64,000 nt of DNA from an uncultured Mediterraneibacter sp. (GTDB lineage: Bacteria; Bacillota; Clostridia; Lachnospirales; Lachnospiraceae): positions 8,805-72,804 of the forward strand of contig NZ_CAKRGI010000007.1 of assembly GCF_934330165.1 (NCBI RefSeq), in the 5' to 3' direction. Shown piece after piece: positions 1 to 11,072 of this stretch. The notes beneath the pieces were generated by a model. The model was given only the letters and a program-made list of their open reading frames with translations. It ran no database searches and was not told where the DNA came from. Within the stretch, counting starts at the first letter, position 1. Every line of letters starts with the position of its first letter. The position numbers and the translations under genes are program-made.

Positions 1-423
1 ACATACAAATGGCTTTGGCAGATTATGTGTAATTCCATCGACCGTTACCCTTCCTTCTTCCATCACTTCCAGTAATGCCGCCTGTGTCTTCGGTGAAGTA
101 CGGTTGATCTCGTCACCTAACAAAAGCTGGCAGTTTGCAGCCCCCGGTTTATACTCCAGTTCTCCTGTATTTTTATTATATACACTAAATCCGGTAATAT
201 CTGATGGCATGGTATCAGGTGTAAACTGTACTCGCTTATAGGAGAATCCCAGTGCTTTGGAAAAGCCAAGAGCCAATGTTGTCTTTCCGACTCCCGGAGC
301 ATCTTCCAACAAAACATGTCCACCTGCATAGACCGTCATCAATACCTTTTCGATCACATCATCTTTCCCGATAAAAACTTTTCCAACTTCACGGACTACC
401 TGTTCTGACTGTTCTATAATCAT
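1..423 (-). CDS. MoxR-family AAA+ ATPase (N-terminal part, truncated by the window edge)
   Basis: Translating the minus strand from the ATG at 421-423 gives about 140 residues that run off the window. The Walker A motif GVGKTT sits around residue 46. It is followed by the family stretch QFTPDTMPSDITG and a Walker B-like LLLGDEINRTSPKTQ, both typical of MoxR ATPases. MoxR proteins act as chaperone-like ATPases, usually with DUF58 and transglutaminase partners; those would lie beyond the left edge. The start overlaps the stop of the upstream LRR gene by four bases (ATGA), so the two are probably translationally coupled. The family call is firm; the client is unknown. Confidence 0.9.
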   Translation of the reverse strand, partial: MIIEQSEQVVREVGKVFIGKDDVIEKVLMTVYAGGHVLLEDAPGVGKTTLALGFSKALGFSYKRVQFTPDTMPSDITGFSVYNKNTGELEYKPGAANCQLLLGDEINRTSPKTQAALLEVMEEGRVTVDGITHNLPKPFVC

Positions 424-3400
424 GGTTCTTCTCCCTTACTTGGTTCTTCTCTCTGTTCCTGCAGACTGATTTCTTCTGTCTGCGTATTTCTTCCTTTTGC
501 TCCGTCTGAAACGGAATCCAGGATCTGCCGGACTTCTGTCTCATCCAGAATCTGCAGCAGACTCTCATAATATGCTTTATAAATCCTGTCTTCCTCAGCT
601 TCGCTGTCCGGGACACGGATTCCGAAATCCACTGCCATAGATGCCAATGTGAATCCATCCATCTGCGGTGGCAGCTCTGCCCCCAGTGTCAGGATCCTTA
701 TTGATGTACAACCATCAAATGCACCTTTGCCGATCTTCTTAACTGTTGCCGGCAGTTCACTGTCAGGCAGGCTGATACAACCCTGAAACGCATTTGCTCC
801 TATTTCTTCCAGATTGGTATATTTGTACAGTCCCCAGTTCAGCTCCTGCGTCGAAGTCAATGAAACGCAGCCCTCATAAGCACCTTCACCGATCCTCTTA
901 AGTCCGCTGAATGCTGCTGCCGTTCCACCCGTCTTAAGCAGTTTCGAACAGTTCTTAAAACAATCCTTTGGATATTCTTCCAGTGCACCGTAAAAACTAA
1001 CATACTGGATATTGTCACAATCCATAAAACATCCCTCCCCCACTGCTGTCACACCGGCGGGAATACTTGGTGCTTTCAATGTGTCACAATTCCTGAACGC
1101 ATATTTTCCGATAACCTTCAGACCGGAATACTTACTTGTCAGCAGTGCAGTCATACCGGTGCAGCCCTCAAAAGCTGAATCTTCAATCACTTCCAGCTTT
1201 CCTCTTGCTTCATTTAATATTGCAAGCGTTGCCAGATTGCTGCAGCCTGCAAAGCATTCCTTTCCCCATACCCGGTTAACTGTACGGACTGATACGCAGC
1301 CTGCCTCTGTCAGACCTGTACAGTTTTTAAAGGCTCTTGTTCCGATCCTCTCAATACTGTAACTGCCATCCGATCTCCGGCTTGTTGTTCCTTCACTTCC
1401 AATATCCACTGACTTTAAAGAAGTACAGTCCATAAAGGTTTCATCTCCCCATTCAGGTATACTTCCTCTCAATTCTATCCTTTCAAGTCCCTGACAGCCC
1501 TTAAAACACCGGTCACCAAGACTGATACTGGAATCTTCCGGCAGGATCAGAGAAACCAGTCCGTTACAGCCTGCAAAAGCATCCGCTTCAATCCGTACTG
1601 TCCCTTCTGGCACCATGAAGTCTCCTTCATAATTTTCAGAAGCCTTCTTCAATATCATTCCTTCTTTTGTCTTTTCAAATAGAACACCCTTGATAATCTC
1701 CTGGTTTTCGTTCCTTTCACTGATTACATTCTCTGCAGTTCCACTTCCATAAACTTCATCCATCACACCTTTGTACTGCTTTTGATAGATATTCACCATT
1801 TCCCTGTCAACCCAGATATGTAAAAATACCGGAATTTCTTCTCCAAATGCACGGATTCCCAGTTCCGGCACTGCTTCTGAATTCAACTGGACGATTGAAA
1901 GACTCCGGCAATATTCAAAGCAATAATCCGGAATTTTTTTCAGCTTTGCCGGAAACTTCACTGTTGTCAGCCCCTCACAGCCTTCAAAGGTACGTTCTCC
2001 CATCTGCTCCAGTTCTTTCAGTCCGGTCAGATCTATTGCCTCCAGTTTAGAACATTGCCCAAAAGCCTGGACTCCCAGAACTTTCATCGTATCCTGTGCC
2101 TTTTCACCAAAGGTGACCGTTATCAGATTGCTGCAGCCATAAAAACTATATCTTCCAATTCCTTTTAATCCGGCATTGATCTCAACAAAAGTAATTCCTG
2201 TACAGTTTTCAAAAGCACCCTCACCAACACTGCTTATATTTTCCGGCAGGATAAAGCTTTTCAGACTCTGGCATCCATAAAATGCGGCAGTTCCAATTGC
2301 TGTAAGCGTGTCAGTTCCCGGAACCGTATCCAGCGAACGGCATTCGTAAAATGCTCTGTCTCCAACAGATCTCAGATCTGACACTTCCACTTCTTTTAAT
2401 TCTGTACAACCCTCGCACATTCCCTCCGGGATGTCAGTTACACCTTTGGGAATTGAAAGTGTTGTCAACATTTTACAGTCTTTGAAACACCTCTCTCCTA
2501 TCTCTTTCAGAGAATTCTCATCCAAAAAGAGTATTTTCTCCAAAAAGCGGCAGTTTTCCAATGCTTTTTCATGCAGCTTTTCCGTATTCTTCTGAATCTT
2601 CAGTGTCCCTTTCTGATCGGAAGATACCTTTAGCAGTTCTTTCTTACCGTCTGCCAGCACTCCATAGATACAAGTGCCTTCATATTCGAAACTTTTCCAT
2701 CCTTCTCCCTTTGTAAATACCGATGCATCCGCAGGGATACCGTAATCTTTCTCCTTAAATAAGCCGGATTTTTCACTGACTACAGTTTTCAGTGCAGTAC
2801 AGTTTGTCAAAGCTTCATCTTCTATTTCTTCAAGTGACTCCGGCAGATATAAAATTTCCAGAGTATCACACTCTTTCAGTGCATCCGCTTTGATACTGAC
2901 TGTTCCGGGTTTTACTTTAAGTTCTGTCAGCCCCGTATCATAAACAGACAGAAGGCTGTAAACAGCTTTTCCATCTTTTTCCTGCTTCTGGTAAACTACT
3001 CCATCTTCATAAAGGTAACCCTTTTCATCTTCCTGTAAAAGTTTTTCTGCCGTACGCATTCCATAAACCGGATCCAGTACTTTCTTCCATTGTTCGATAT
3101 AAGACTGATACCCTGTCTCTGCATAAATCTTCAGATCCGGTACCTGATACCCCTTTTGGGGATCTCCGAAGACCGTCCCCGATACTTCGGTTCTTTTTCC
3201 CTGCAGCCGGACAGTTTCTACACTTTCCGGCAAGATCAATGCCCCAGACTCCAGCCTGGTCACCTGACCGCCCACTTTCAGTCCTGCAAGTTTTTTACAA
3301 CCGGAAAATGCTCCTTCTCCTATGCCGGTTACATCCTCTGGTATTACATATTCTCCCTGAATATCAGCGTCTACTGCTGCCAGTACTTCTCTTCGGTCTT

Positions 3401-5290
3401 TATAACGAAGTGTATTTTCATTCCCATAGCGATACAGATCTCTGCGTCCGTCTTCACACCCGAAGATCATCTTCTCTCCCTCTTCTTTAAAGGCAAGCTG
3501 ATACTGCTTCCACACCGTATCCATCTCTGATACCGGCATAATGACTGTCCCCTGTCCTCCGGTCTTTTTCTGAATTTCCGGTGGTGTCATTCCTTCAAAA
3601 TGAATTTCCGTCTCTGAAGTACTCCCTTCAAAGCAATTTTCTGCAAGCGTCATAACTTCTGCCGGAACGTTCACTTTTTTCTTTTTGCACGGAACAGACA
3701 AAAGTGTTCTCCCGTCAGCACTGTAGACTACTCCATCCTGAATTTTATATTTTCCATATACATGATAATCTCTCCCGCCGGCATAGTTATATTCCTGAAG
3801 ATTCGGAAGGCATTCTGCGATACTCTTCCAGTTCACTGACTGTACACTCTCCGGAATCTCCAAAGTTGTTACAGACTCTGAAATCTGCTTCAGATCAATC
3901 TTTGTCACTCCCATTGGTACAGAAAGCACACTGTCCTCCCGGGTGTATGCCTCCAGCACCTGATCGGCTCTGTAATCCGGGGAATCCGCATCCGACTCTG
4001 TCACTCTGCGGATTTTATATCCTTCCTCTACGTCTACTACAAAATTTATAATATTTTTCGGTGTAACCCAGTCTCCGCCCGGATAATACACATAAGAACA
4101 GGCATCCACAAGCTCCCGGTTATAAAAATTTCTAAATCCCTGTAGCATATTCGTCAGATATCCATCCTGCTCTTCCAGAAAGACAACACAGTTACAGCTG
4201 TCCTCTTTCACCTCTGCGAACGCTTCTTTCACATTCTGATTTCCCAGATATGCGATCATCGCCCTGAAGGTATCAGAAAGGTCAAAAACATCCCCTGTCG
4301 TGGAATAATTATGCTTCCGGTTATTCTCCCATATTTTCTGATAAACTTCCTGATCTAACAGATCTCTCAATGGTATTCCCGGATAACTGCTCTGATAATA
4401 TTCCCCGTTAAATTCCGCAAAAAATCCCACATTCAGAGTACTTTCAAGTACTTTATAATTTGCCCTTGCAGATAATCCTCCATAACTGAAGATCGCAATC
4501 TGCATCCCCCGTTTATTTGTAGACATCGTTACCTTATATCCGTCTCTTCCGCCATAGTGCAGTTCCCGTTTCGCACTGGTTCCGTCTGCTTCAAGAAAGG
4601 TAGCTGTCACCGTGGCATCTGTTCCCTGAAACTCATCTCCCACACTGTAATAAGCTCTGTTGATCTTTGCCGTAAGTGCCGTCAGACGGCCATACTCTGT
4701 CTCTTCAGGATCCTTGGGTTTTAACTGTTCATCTTCCCACACATTCGGTTTCTTAGGATCATCATCTTTTTTGTCTCCGCCATTTCCATGATCCGGATTT
4801 TTTCCGTTACTGTCCGAATTATCATTGGAAGGCTTCTCTCCATTTCCTGTTCCATTCTGACCTCCGTTTATTCCACTGCCGTTCCCCGGCCGGGTCGGAA
4901 GGATACCGGGCTTATCTGTATCGACAAATTCAAAACCATTTCTATGATCCGTTGCATTGTCCGTTTCTGTTCCGTCGGCCTGTCTCAGAGAATCCGAAGA
5001 ATTTTCCTTTAAAAGACCGGAATCCGAATCCTGCAGCAGTTCTTCTGCCAGTGCAAGCTGCTGCTTCTCCTTCTCCTGTGCAGTTTCATGACTGTCCTTA
5101 TCTTTGTCTGCAAGATTAATGTCTTCTCCGCTTCCCGCAGTATAATCGAAATCTTCCGTATGATCCTGTCTGATAAAATGCTCATAATTCTCTGGTTTAA
5201 ATAATACGTCTGCTCCCGATGCATTAATGAGCGTAACAGCCGCCGCACCAATCAATATCGCTCCCGCCACTATCTTCAATGGTCTTTTTT

Positions 5291-5306
<16 letters not shown>
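420..5306 (-). CDS. Giant membrane-anchored BspA-type leucine-rich-repeat protein
   Basis: This 1628-residue protein begins with a short basic N-terminus and one hydrophobic segment (about residues 11-30), a signal anchor or uncleaved signal. An acidic stretch and a Gly/Asn/Asp/Pro-rich linker follow (about 50-200). Next comes a segment around 205-290 that reads like a bacterial Ig-like fold (YSVGDEF, later YGGLSA). The rest holds roughly 25 LRR_5/BspA repeats with the pattern AFxGCxxLxxVxLPxxVxxIGxxAF. Such proteins are surface adhesins or binding scaffolds. No sortase motif is visible, so the N-terminus is the likely anchor. The start is supported by GGAAGG about nine bases upstream. It overlaps the histidine kinase before it by 16 bases and MoxR after it by four. 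Confidence 0.9.
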
Positions 5307-7051
<1,745 letters not shown>

Positions 7052-7171
7052 TAAGTCTTCTCCACTCTTTTTCTCTATTCCCGGCACGTTACACTTATTT
7101 TTTATCATATCATATTTCTCTTTTTCTGTGGAGAAAAAGGTGGAGATTCCCTCATCTTTCCTCTCATTATA

Positions 7172-7180
7172 TGCTATACT
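7172..7180 (+). promoter_or_regulatory. Extended -10 promoter for the PqqD/HprK-like gene
   Basis: TG-c-TATACT lies 34 bases before the ATG at 7214. No convincing -35 hexamer is visible 17 bases upstream, which fits an extended -10 promoter. The same TGnTATAnT form precedes the peptidase and nucleotidyltransferase genes of this locus. Confidence 0.5.
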
Positions 7181-7213
7181 TAACCCAAAAAAGAAAAGGA
7201 GTGCGGACAGATT

Positions 7214-8386
7214 ATGTTAGAACAACAGGATGGCTATGTATTAAGAAAAATAAACGGACAGACTTTGCTTCTTCCCTACGGACAGAAAGTTGCAGATCAG
7301 CAGAGAGGGATCCTTCTCAATGAAACCGGTGAACTTCTCTGGAATACGTTACAGACTCCCATGGAAAGGGATGAACTTATTCAGATTCTCTACTCCCAAT
7401 ACCCCACCGGAACAGTCTCACCCGATCTTTTCCGAAGAGACATTCTTCAGTTTCTACAGCAACTGACTGCATTGGGCATTATAAGGGAATCTCTGCATTC
7501 TGTCTGCAGGACTCCCTTTCATATCATGCAGATTGCCGGATTAACGATCGCTCTTTACGGCCCGGAAAATGTATTCCCGGCACAGTTTACACCGTTTTAC
7601 CAGACTGGCTTTACAGCCGGATCTGACTCTTATGATATGAAAATTGAAGTCCTGCCCCATCTCCCTTCCAGCCACCAGAACGGTGTCCTGCTGCTCCGTA
7701 ACAGTGAACTTTGCGTTTCTGAAATGGAAGATACCTATATTCTGCTCTTCCCTGCTATGGAGCAGCTTTCTGAAGTTTATCTGAAAAAAGATGGAAGCTA
7801 TGCCCGGATTTATTGTAAGAATGCAGAGGCTCCTTCTATTTCGGAAAATATTTTTCATATCACCCGCCATCTTTTTCTTTATCTCGCACAAAAAAGGGGA
7901 CTCTTTGCCATCCATTCAGCATCCATCCTCTATAAAGAAAAAGCCTGGCTCTTCTCCGGTCACTCCGGAATGGGAAAATCCACGCACACCGCCCTCTGGC
8001 ATGAATCTCTGCAGGTTCCTTATCTGAATGGCGATCTCAATCTTTCAGGATTGAAAGACGGAAAGCCTTTTATATTTGGCATTCCATGGTGTGGAACTTC
8101 TGGTCTTTCCACAGTCAGAGACTATCCTTTGGGTGGGATCATACTTCTTGGCAGAGATCAAAGCGATCATATTGAACCGCTCCTTCCTTATGAAAAGACT
8201 CTCCGGGTCATGCAGCGGATGATCTCTCCGGTATGGACAACAGAGTTACTGGATCAAAATCTGGAATTTTCACAGAAGCTGACAGAACAGATTCCAGTAT
8301 GGCATTTTCTCTGCACAAAAAATATCTCTGCCGTTGCCAAGATCAGGGCAGAAATTGACCGGTGGGAAGCCTCGAATCCATCTTGA
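7214..8386 (+). CDS. PqqD-like domain fused to HPr kinase-like (PEPCK-fold) kinase
   Basis: The first roughly 95 of 390 residues read as a PqqD-like peptide-recognition domain (DGYVLRKINGQTLLLPYG, LNETGELLWN, then a helical end). The C-terminal half has HPr-kinase-like marks: AIHSASI, a P-loop GHSGMGKSTHTALW near residue 250, NGDLNL and FGIPWCGTS. Related HprK-like kinases phosphorylate lasso peptides in bacilli, and PqqD domains bind leader peptides. A leader-guided kinase acting on the small protein encoded 71 bases downstream is therefore a reasonable inference. HPr itself is an unlikely substrate because the N-terminal HprK domain is replaced. GAAAAGGAG sits upstream of the ATG. The stop codon overlaps the -35 of the next promoter. 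Confidence 0.8.
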   Translation: MLEQQDGYVLRKINGQTLLLPYGQKVADQQRGILLNETGELLWNTLQTPMERDELIQILYSQYPTGTVSPDLFRRDILQFLQQLTALGIIRESLHSVCRTPFHIMQIAGLTIALYGPENVFPAQFTPFYQTGFTAGSDSYDMKIEVLPHLPSSHQNGVLLLRNSELCVSEMEDTYILLFPAMEQLSEVYLKKDGSYARIYCKNAEAPSISENIFHITRHLFLYLAQKRGLFAIHSASILYKEKAWLFSGHSGMGKSTHTALWHESLQVPYLNGDLNLSGLKDGKPFIFGIPWCGTSGLSTVRDYPLGGIILLGRDQSDHIEPLLPYEKTLRVMQRMISPVWTTELLDQNLEFSQKLTEQIPVWHFLCTKNISAVAKIRAEIDRWEASNPS

Positions 8387-8410
8387 CTTTTATATCAGGT
8401 CGGTTATATT
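8383..8410 (+). promoter_or_regulatory. Sigma-A-type promoter for the small protein gene
   Basis: TTGACT (8383-8388), a 16-base spacer and TATATT (8405-8410) precede the small ORF. A second TATAAT follows at 8410-8415. The -35 overlaps the stop codon of the kinase gene, so the small protein can be expressed separately and probably at a higher level. Confidence 0.6.
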
Positions 8411-8457
8411 ATAATAAGCAGTTAAAATATTATTTTTTTATAAAGGAGATGTTCAAT

Positions 8458-8844
8458 ATGACTAAGACTTACGAGAAACCAGTTGTAACAGTTGACCCGG
8501 GGCTTGCCGAGGGCATCTATGCAGCCAGCGGTGCAAGTACAGGTAATCTGAATGTATCATATTACGGAGTGTGGGATAGATGGGGATCAAACGGCGGAAA
8601 AGGTCTTGCCATGGCAGACTGGTCTGAGATCAACGGCACAATTACTCTTAAGATAAACTTCAACGATACAATTGATCAGGTTGAAACCGATGATGCTTCT
8701 GTCCAGATTAGTTGGTCAGGAAAGACCGCAACTCTTACTTTTTCAAGCAGTGCCACTAACCCATTGACCATCGGAATTCATTTGAACCATGGTACATCCA
8801 TTGATGATCTCAAAATGACCGGCTTTACCTATACAGTAAACTAA
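8458..8844 (+). CDS. Small cysteine-free protein with EGIYAASG leader; candidate modified/exported product
   Basis: The ATG at 8458 is chosen because AAAGGAG lies eight bases upstream; a longer in-frame ORF from 8362 overlaps the kinase gene and lacks a ribosome site. The 128-residue product starts with MTKTYEKPVVTV and AEGIYAASG, resembling a peptide leader (basic start, KP, acidic-Glu-Gly-aromatic, Ala-Ala-Ser-Gly). The remainder is rich in Thr, Ser, Asn, Asp and Gly with alternating hydrophobic residues, suggesting a small beta-sandwich. It has no cysteine, which excludes lanthionine or sactionine bridges. Its own promoter and a strong terminator make it a single-gene unit between the kinase and the exporter. 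The function is not recognised; substrate of the locus is my inference. Confidence 0.7.
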   Translation: MTKTYEKPVVTVDPGLAEGIYAASGASTGNLNVSYYGVWDRWGSNGGKGLAMADWSEINGTITLKINFNDTIDQVETDDASVQISWSGKTATLTFSSSATNPLTIGIHLNHGTSIDDLKMTGFTYTVN

Positions 8845-8860
8845 TAAAAATATACGAAAG

Positions 8861-8905
8861 AAAAAGAGAAGTCGCAGTCCGCAAAAGACTGTACTTCTCT
8901 TTTTT
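8861..8905. terminator. Bidirectional intrinsic terminator
   Basis: AAAAAGAGAAGT and ACTTCTCTTTTT form the outer stem, with CAGTC/GACTG continuing it around a GCAAAA-containing loop. T-runs follow on both strands. It ends the small protein transcript and the converging ABC transporter transcript. Confidence 0.85.
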
Positions 8906-8923
8906 ATCCATCTTCAGTGCCCC

Positions 8924-10681
8924 CTAAAAATCTCTAACCATCTGTCCTATCTCTTCCTGACTCAGCACCTCACACTGCTTCTTTCTGATCGCATATACTC
9001 TCGTACAAAGATTCAGTACCGTTGGACGATGCGTTGTCACGATACAGGTTCTCGGATAAGTATCAGACATGATATTCTTCAAAACTCTGCGTTCCGTTGC
9101 CACATCCAGTGCCGAGGTTGCCTCATCCAGCAGCAATAACGGAGATCTTCGCAGCAATGCCCGGGCAATGGAGAGCCGTTGTGCCTGTCCCTCCGAAAAT
9201 CCACCTCCCCGTTCCTTTACAGGAGCGTTGATCCCTTCCGGAAGCTTTTCCACAAATTCCCATGCACATGCCAGTTTCAATGTCTCTATTATCTCTTCAT
9301 CTGTAGCATCCTGCCTGACATTTCTCATATTTTCTGCAATTGTCCCGGAAAACATCGTATTCCCCTGCGGTACATAGGAAAATAATTTTCTTGTGGATGG
9401 TGTCAGGCAGAGACTTTCTTTTCCATCTTTTCCTGCACATACTTCTGCCACCCCGCTCTGTGCCCGGAGCAGGGAAAGTATCAGCCTGAGCATTGTCGTC
9501 TTTCCCTCTCCTGAAGGTCCTACCAATGCCACAATTTCATGCGGATATGCTTCCATGGAAGCCCGTTCAAAGACCTGCGTTCCCGTATGGTAGGTATAGC
9601 TCAGATCTCTCAGCACCAGTCCAATTCCCTCTTCCCTGTACTTTTTTTCAAAACTTCGCACCTGTGCATCATGACTGTAATCCTCCTGTGGCATCTCTAC
9701 AATATCCATCAGCCTGCCAGCCGATATAGTCAGGGAAACAGCTGTCGGGACAAGACTTGTCAGAGAATTAACTGCCGTAGTCAGAGTACCTGCCAAAGAC
9801 AGAAACATCGTCATCGTACCATAGCTGATAACTCCGCTCCACACACGGTAAATTCCCCATCCATAACAGCTGTATGACACAATAAAACCTACCAGACTCA
9901 TCAGAACTGACGTAAATGCCGACATTTTCTGAAAATCCAGCCGCATCCCGATATATTCTTTCTGGAGTTCTTTCAGATGGTCAATGTAAAACCAGATCAG
10001 ATCAAATGCCTTGATCGTCTGAATATTTGAAAAAGTCTCCTGGTTGAATCCATAAAGCTTCGCATTCATTGCAGCACTTCGCTCATTATTGTTCTTCATC
10101 CGCCTGAGCAGCGGTTTTGACAACAATGCACTGAACGGAATACCCAGCAATGCAAAGACTGCAAAAGTCGGATCATAATACAGTACAATTCCCAATGCAC
10201 TTAGAAATTTAACGCAATAAATAATCAGATTCGGAATCCAGTTCAATACCCCATTTGAAATGTTGGAAGCGTCTGAACTCCACCTTGTAACAAGATCTCC
10301 TGTATGATAAGTTGTCAGAGACTCCCAGTCTGTCACCATCATCTTTGCGAAAATATCATTCTTTATCTCTGCATCTACTCTCATACTGACAAGCGTCGAT
10401 GCATAGGAAGTTGCCTGCGTAACTAAAATATTCACAACTGAAAATCCGATCAATGTCACAAAAGTCTTAATGAGCCTTCCGGTTTCATGACCGGTAATAA
10501 TATCAACCAGGTCTTTGGAAATGAGGCTCATTGAAAGAGATACCAAGGTTCCCATAATTCCGAGCAAGGTATAAAATATCATCGACTTCCAGTACCTGCG
10601 GGCATACTGGAAGATCCACCGGGGCCGGCTTAACATCTTACGCAGATCCCCTCTTTTTATCTTTTTCCACACGTGCTGCAT
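8924..10681 (-). CDS. ABC transporter, fused permease and ATPase (exporter type)
   Basis: The 585 residues contain six predicted transmembrane helices in the first 320, then a nucleotide-binding domain. The latter has Walker A GPSGEGKTT, a variant signature FSEGQAQRLSIARAL in place of LSGGQ, Walker B LLLLDEATSAL and the H-loop TTHRP. This is a type IV ABC exporter half-transporter that would work as a homodimer. There is no N-terminal C39 peptidase domain, so leader removal would need a separate protease such as the S24/S26 protein nearby. It lies 17 bases after the Hpt gene and is probably cotranscribed with it. Its closeness to the small protein suggests peptide export, but that is inferred. 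Confidence 0.88.
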   Translation of the reverse strand: MQHVWKKIKRGDLRKMLSRPRWIFQYARRYWKSMIFYTLLGIMGTLVSLSMSLISKDLVDIITGHETGRLIKTFVTLIGFSVVNILVTQATSYASTLVSMRVDAEIKNDIFAKMMVTDWESLTTYHTGDLVTRWSSDASNISNGVLNWIPNLIIYCVKFLSALGIVLYYDPTFAVFALLGIPFSALLSKPLLRRMKNNNERSAAMNAKLYGFNQETFSNIQTIKAFDLIWFYIDHLKELQKEYIGMRLDFQKMSAFTSVLMSLVGFIVSYSCYGWGIYRVWSGVISYGTMTMFLSLAGTLTTAVNSLTSLVPTAVSLTISAGRLMDIVEMPQEDYSHDAQVRSFEKKYREEGIGLVLRDLSYTYHTGTQVFERASMEAYPHEIVALVGPSGEGKTTMLRLILSLLRAQSGVAEVCAGKDGKESLCLTPSTRKLFSYVPQGNTMFSGTIAENMRNVRQDATDEEIIETLKLACAWEFVEKLPEGINAPVKERGGGFSEGQAQRLSIARALLRRSPLLLLDEATSALDVATERRVLKNIMSDTYPRTCIVTTHRPTVLNLCTRVYAIRKKQCEVLSQEEIGQMVRDF

Positions 10682-10698
10682 ATCGGTCTGTTCTTCTC

Positions 10699-11049
10699 CT
10701 ATGCATCCAGTTGGTTCAGTGCATCGATCGTCCGGTTATATTCTTTCTCCACTTTTTCAAACTGCTCTTCACTTCCCTCCAGGCTTCCTCCACGCAGCAT
10801 CTCTGTCAGGTCAGAGCTTACTTGATACAGACCGTCAAATCCCAAATTCAGACATACACCCTTCAGGGTATGTACCATACGGAAAGCTGTCTCTGCATCT
10901 TTTGCATCCAATGCATTTTTCAGTTCCTGATAACTTGTATCTCCCAGAAATTTAACCGCAAACTTTTCGATCAGCTTTTCACTTCCGAATCTTCCAAGTA
11001 CTTCATCATAACCTGCACCCATCATCCCATAACATTCTTTTATCGTCAT
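10699..11049 (-). CDS. Hpt (histidine phosphotransfer) domain protein
   Basis: This 116-residue all-helical protein carries the Hpt motif HTLKGVCLNLGFDGL, with the phospho-accepting histidine near residue 61. Hpt proteins relay phosphate between the receiver of a hybrid kinase and a final response regulator. Upstream, 23 bases away, is a receiver-containing GGDEF/HD-GYP protein, a plausible end point. The hybrid kinase at 5291-7051 is a plausible donor. Lys follows two residues after the active His as in functional Hpt domains. Confidence 0.88.
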   Translation of the reverse strand: MTIKECYGMMGAGYDEVLGRFGSEKLIEKFAVKFLGDTSYQELKNALDAKDAETAFRMVHTLKGVCLNLGFDGLYQVSSDLTEMLRGGSLEGSEEQFEKVEKEYNRTIDALNQLDA

Positions 11050-11072
11050 CCGTTCATTCTCCTTTGTCTGTA

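Noticed and set aside
5009-5251. Short minus-strand ORF inside the LRR gene and many similar ORFs opposite long genes
   Set aside because: These are out-of-frame shadows of the long coding regions, without ribosome sites or domain motifs.
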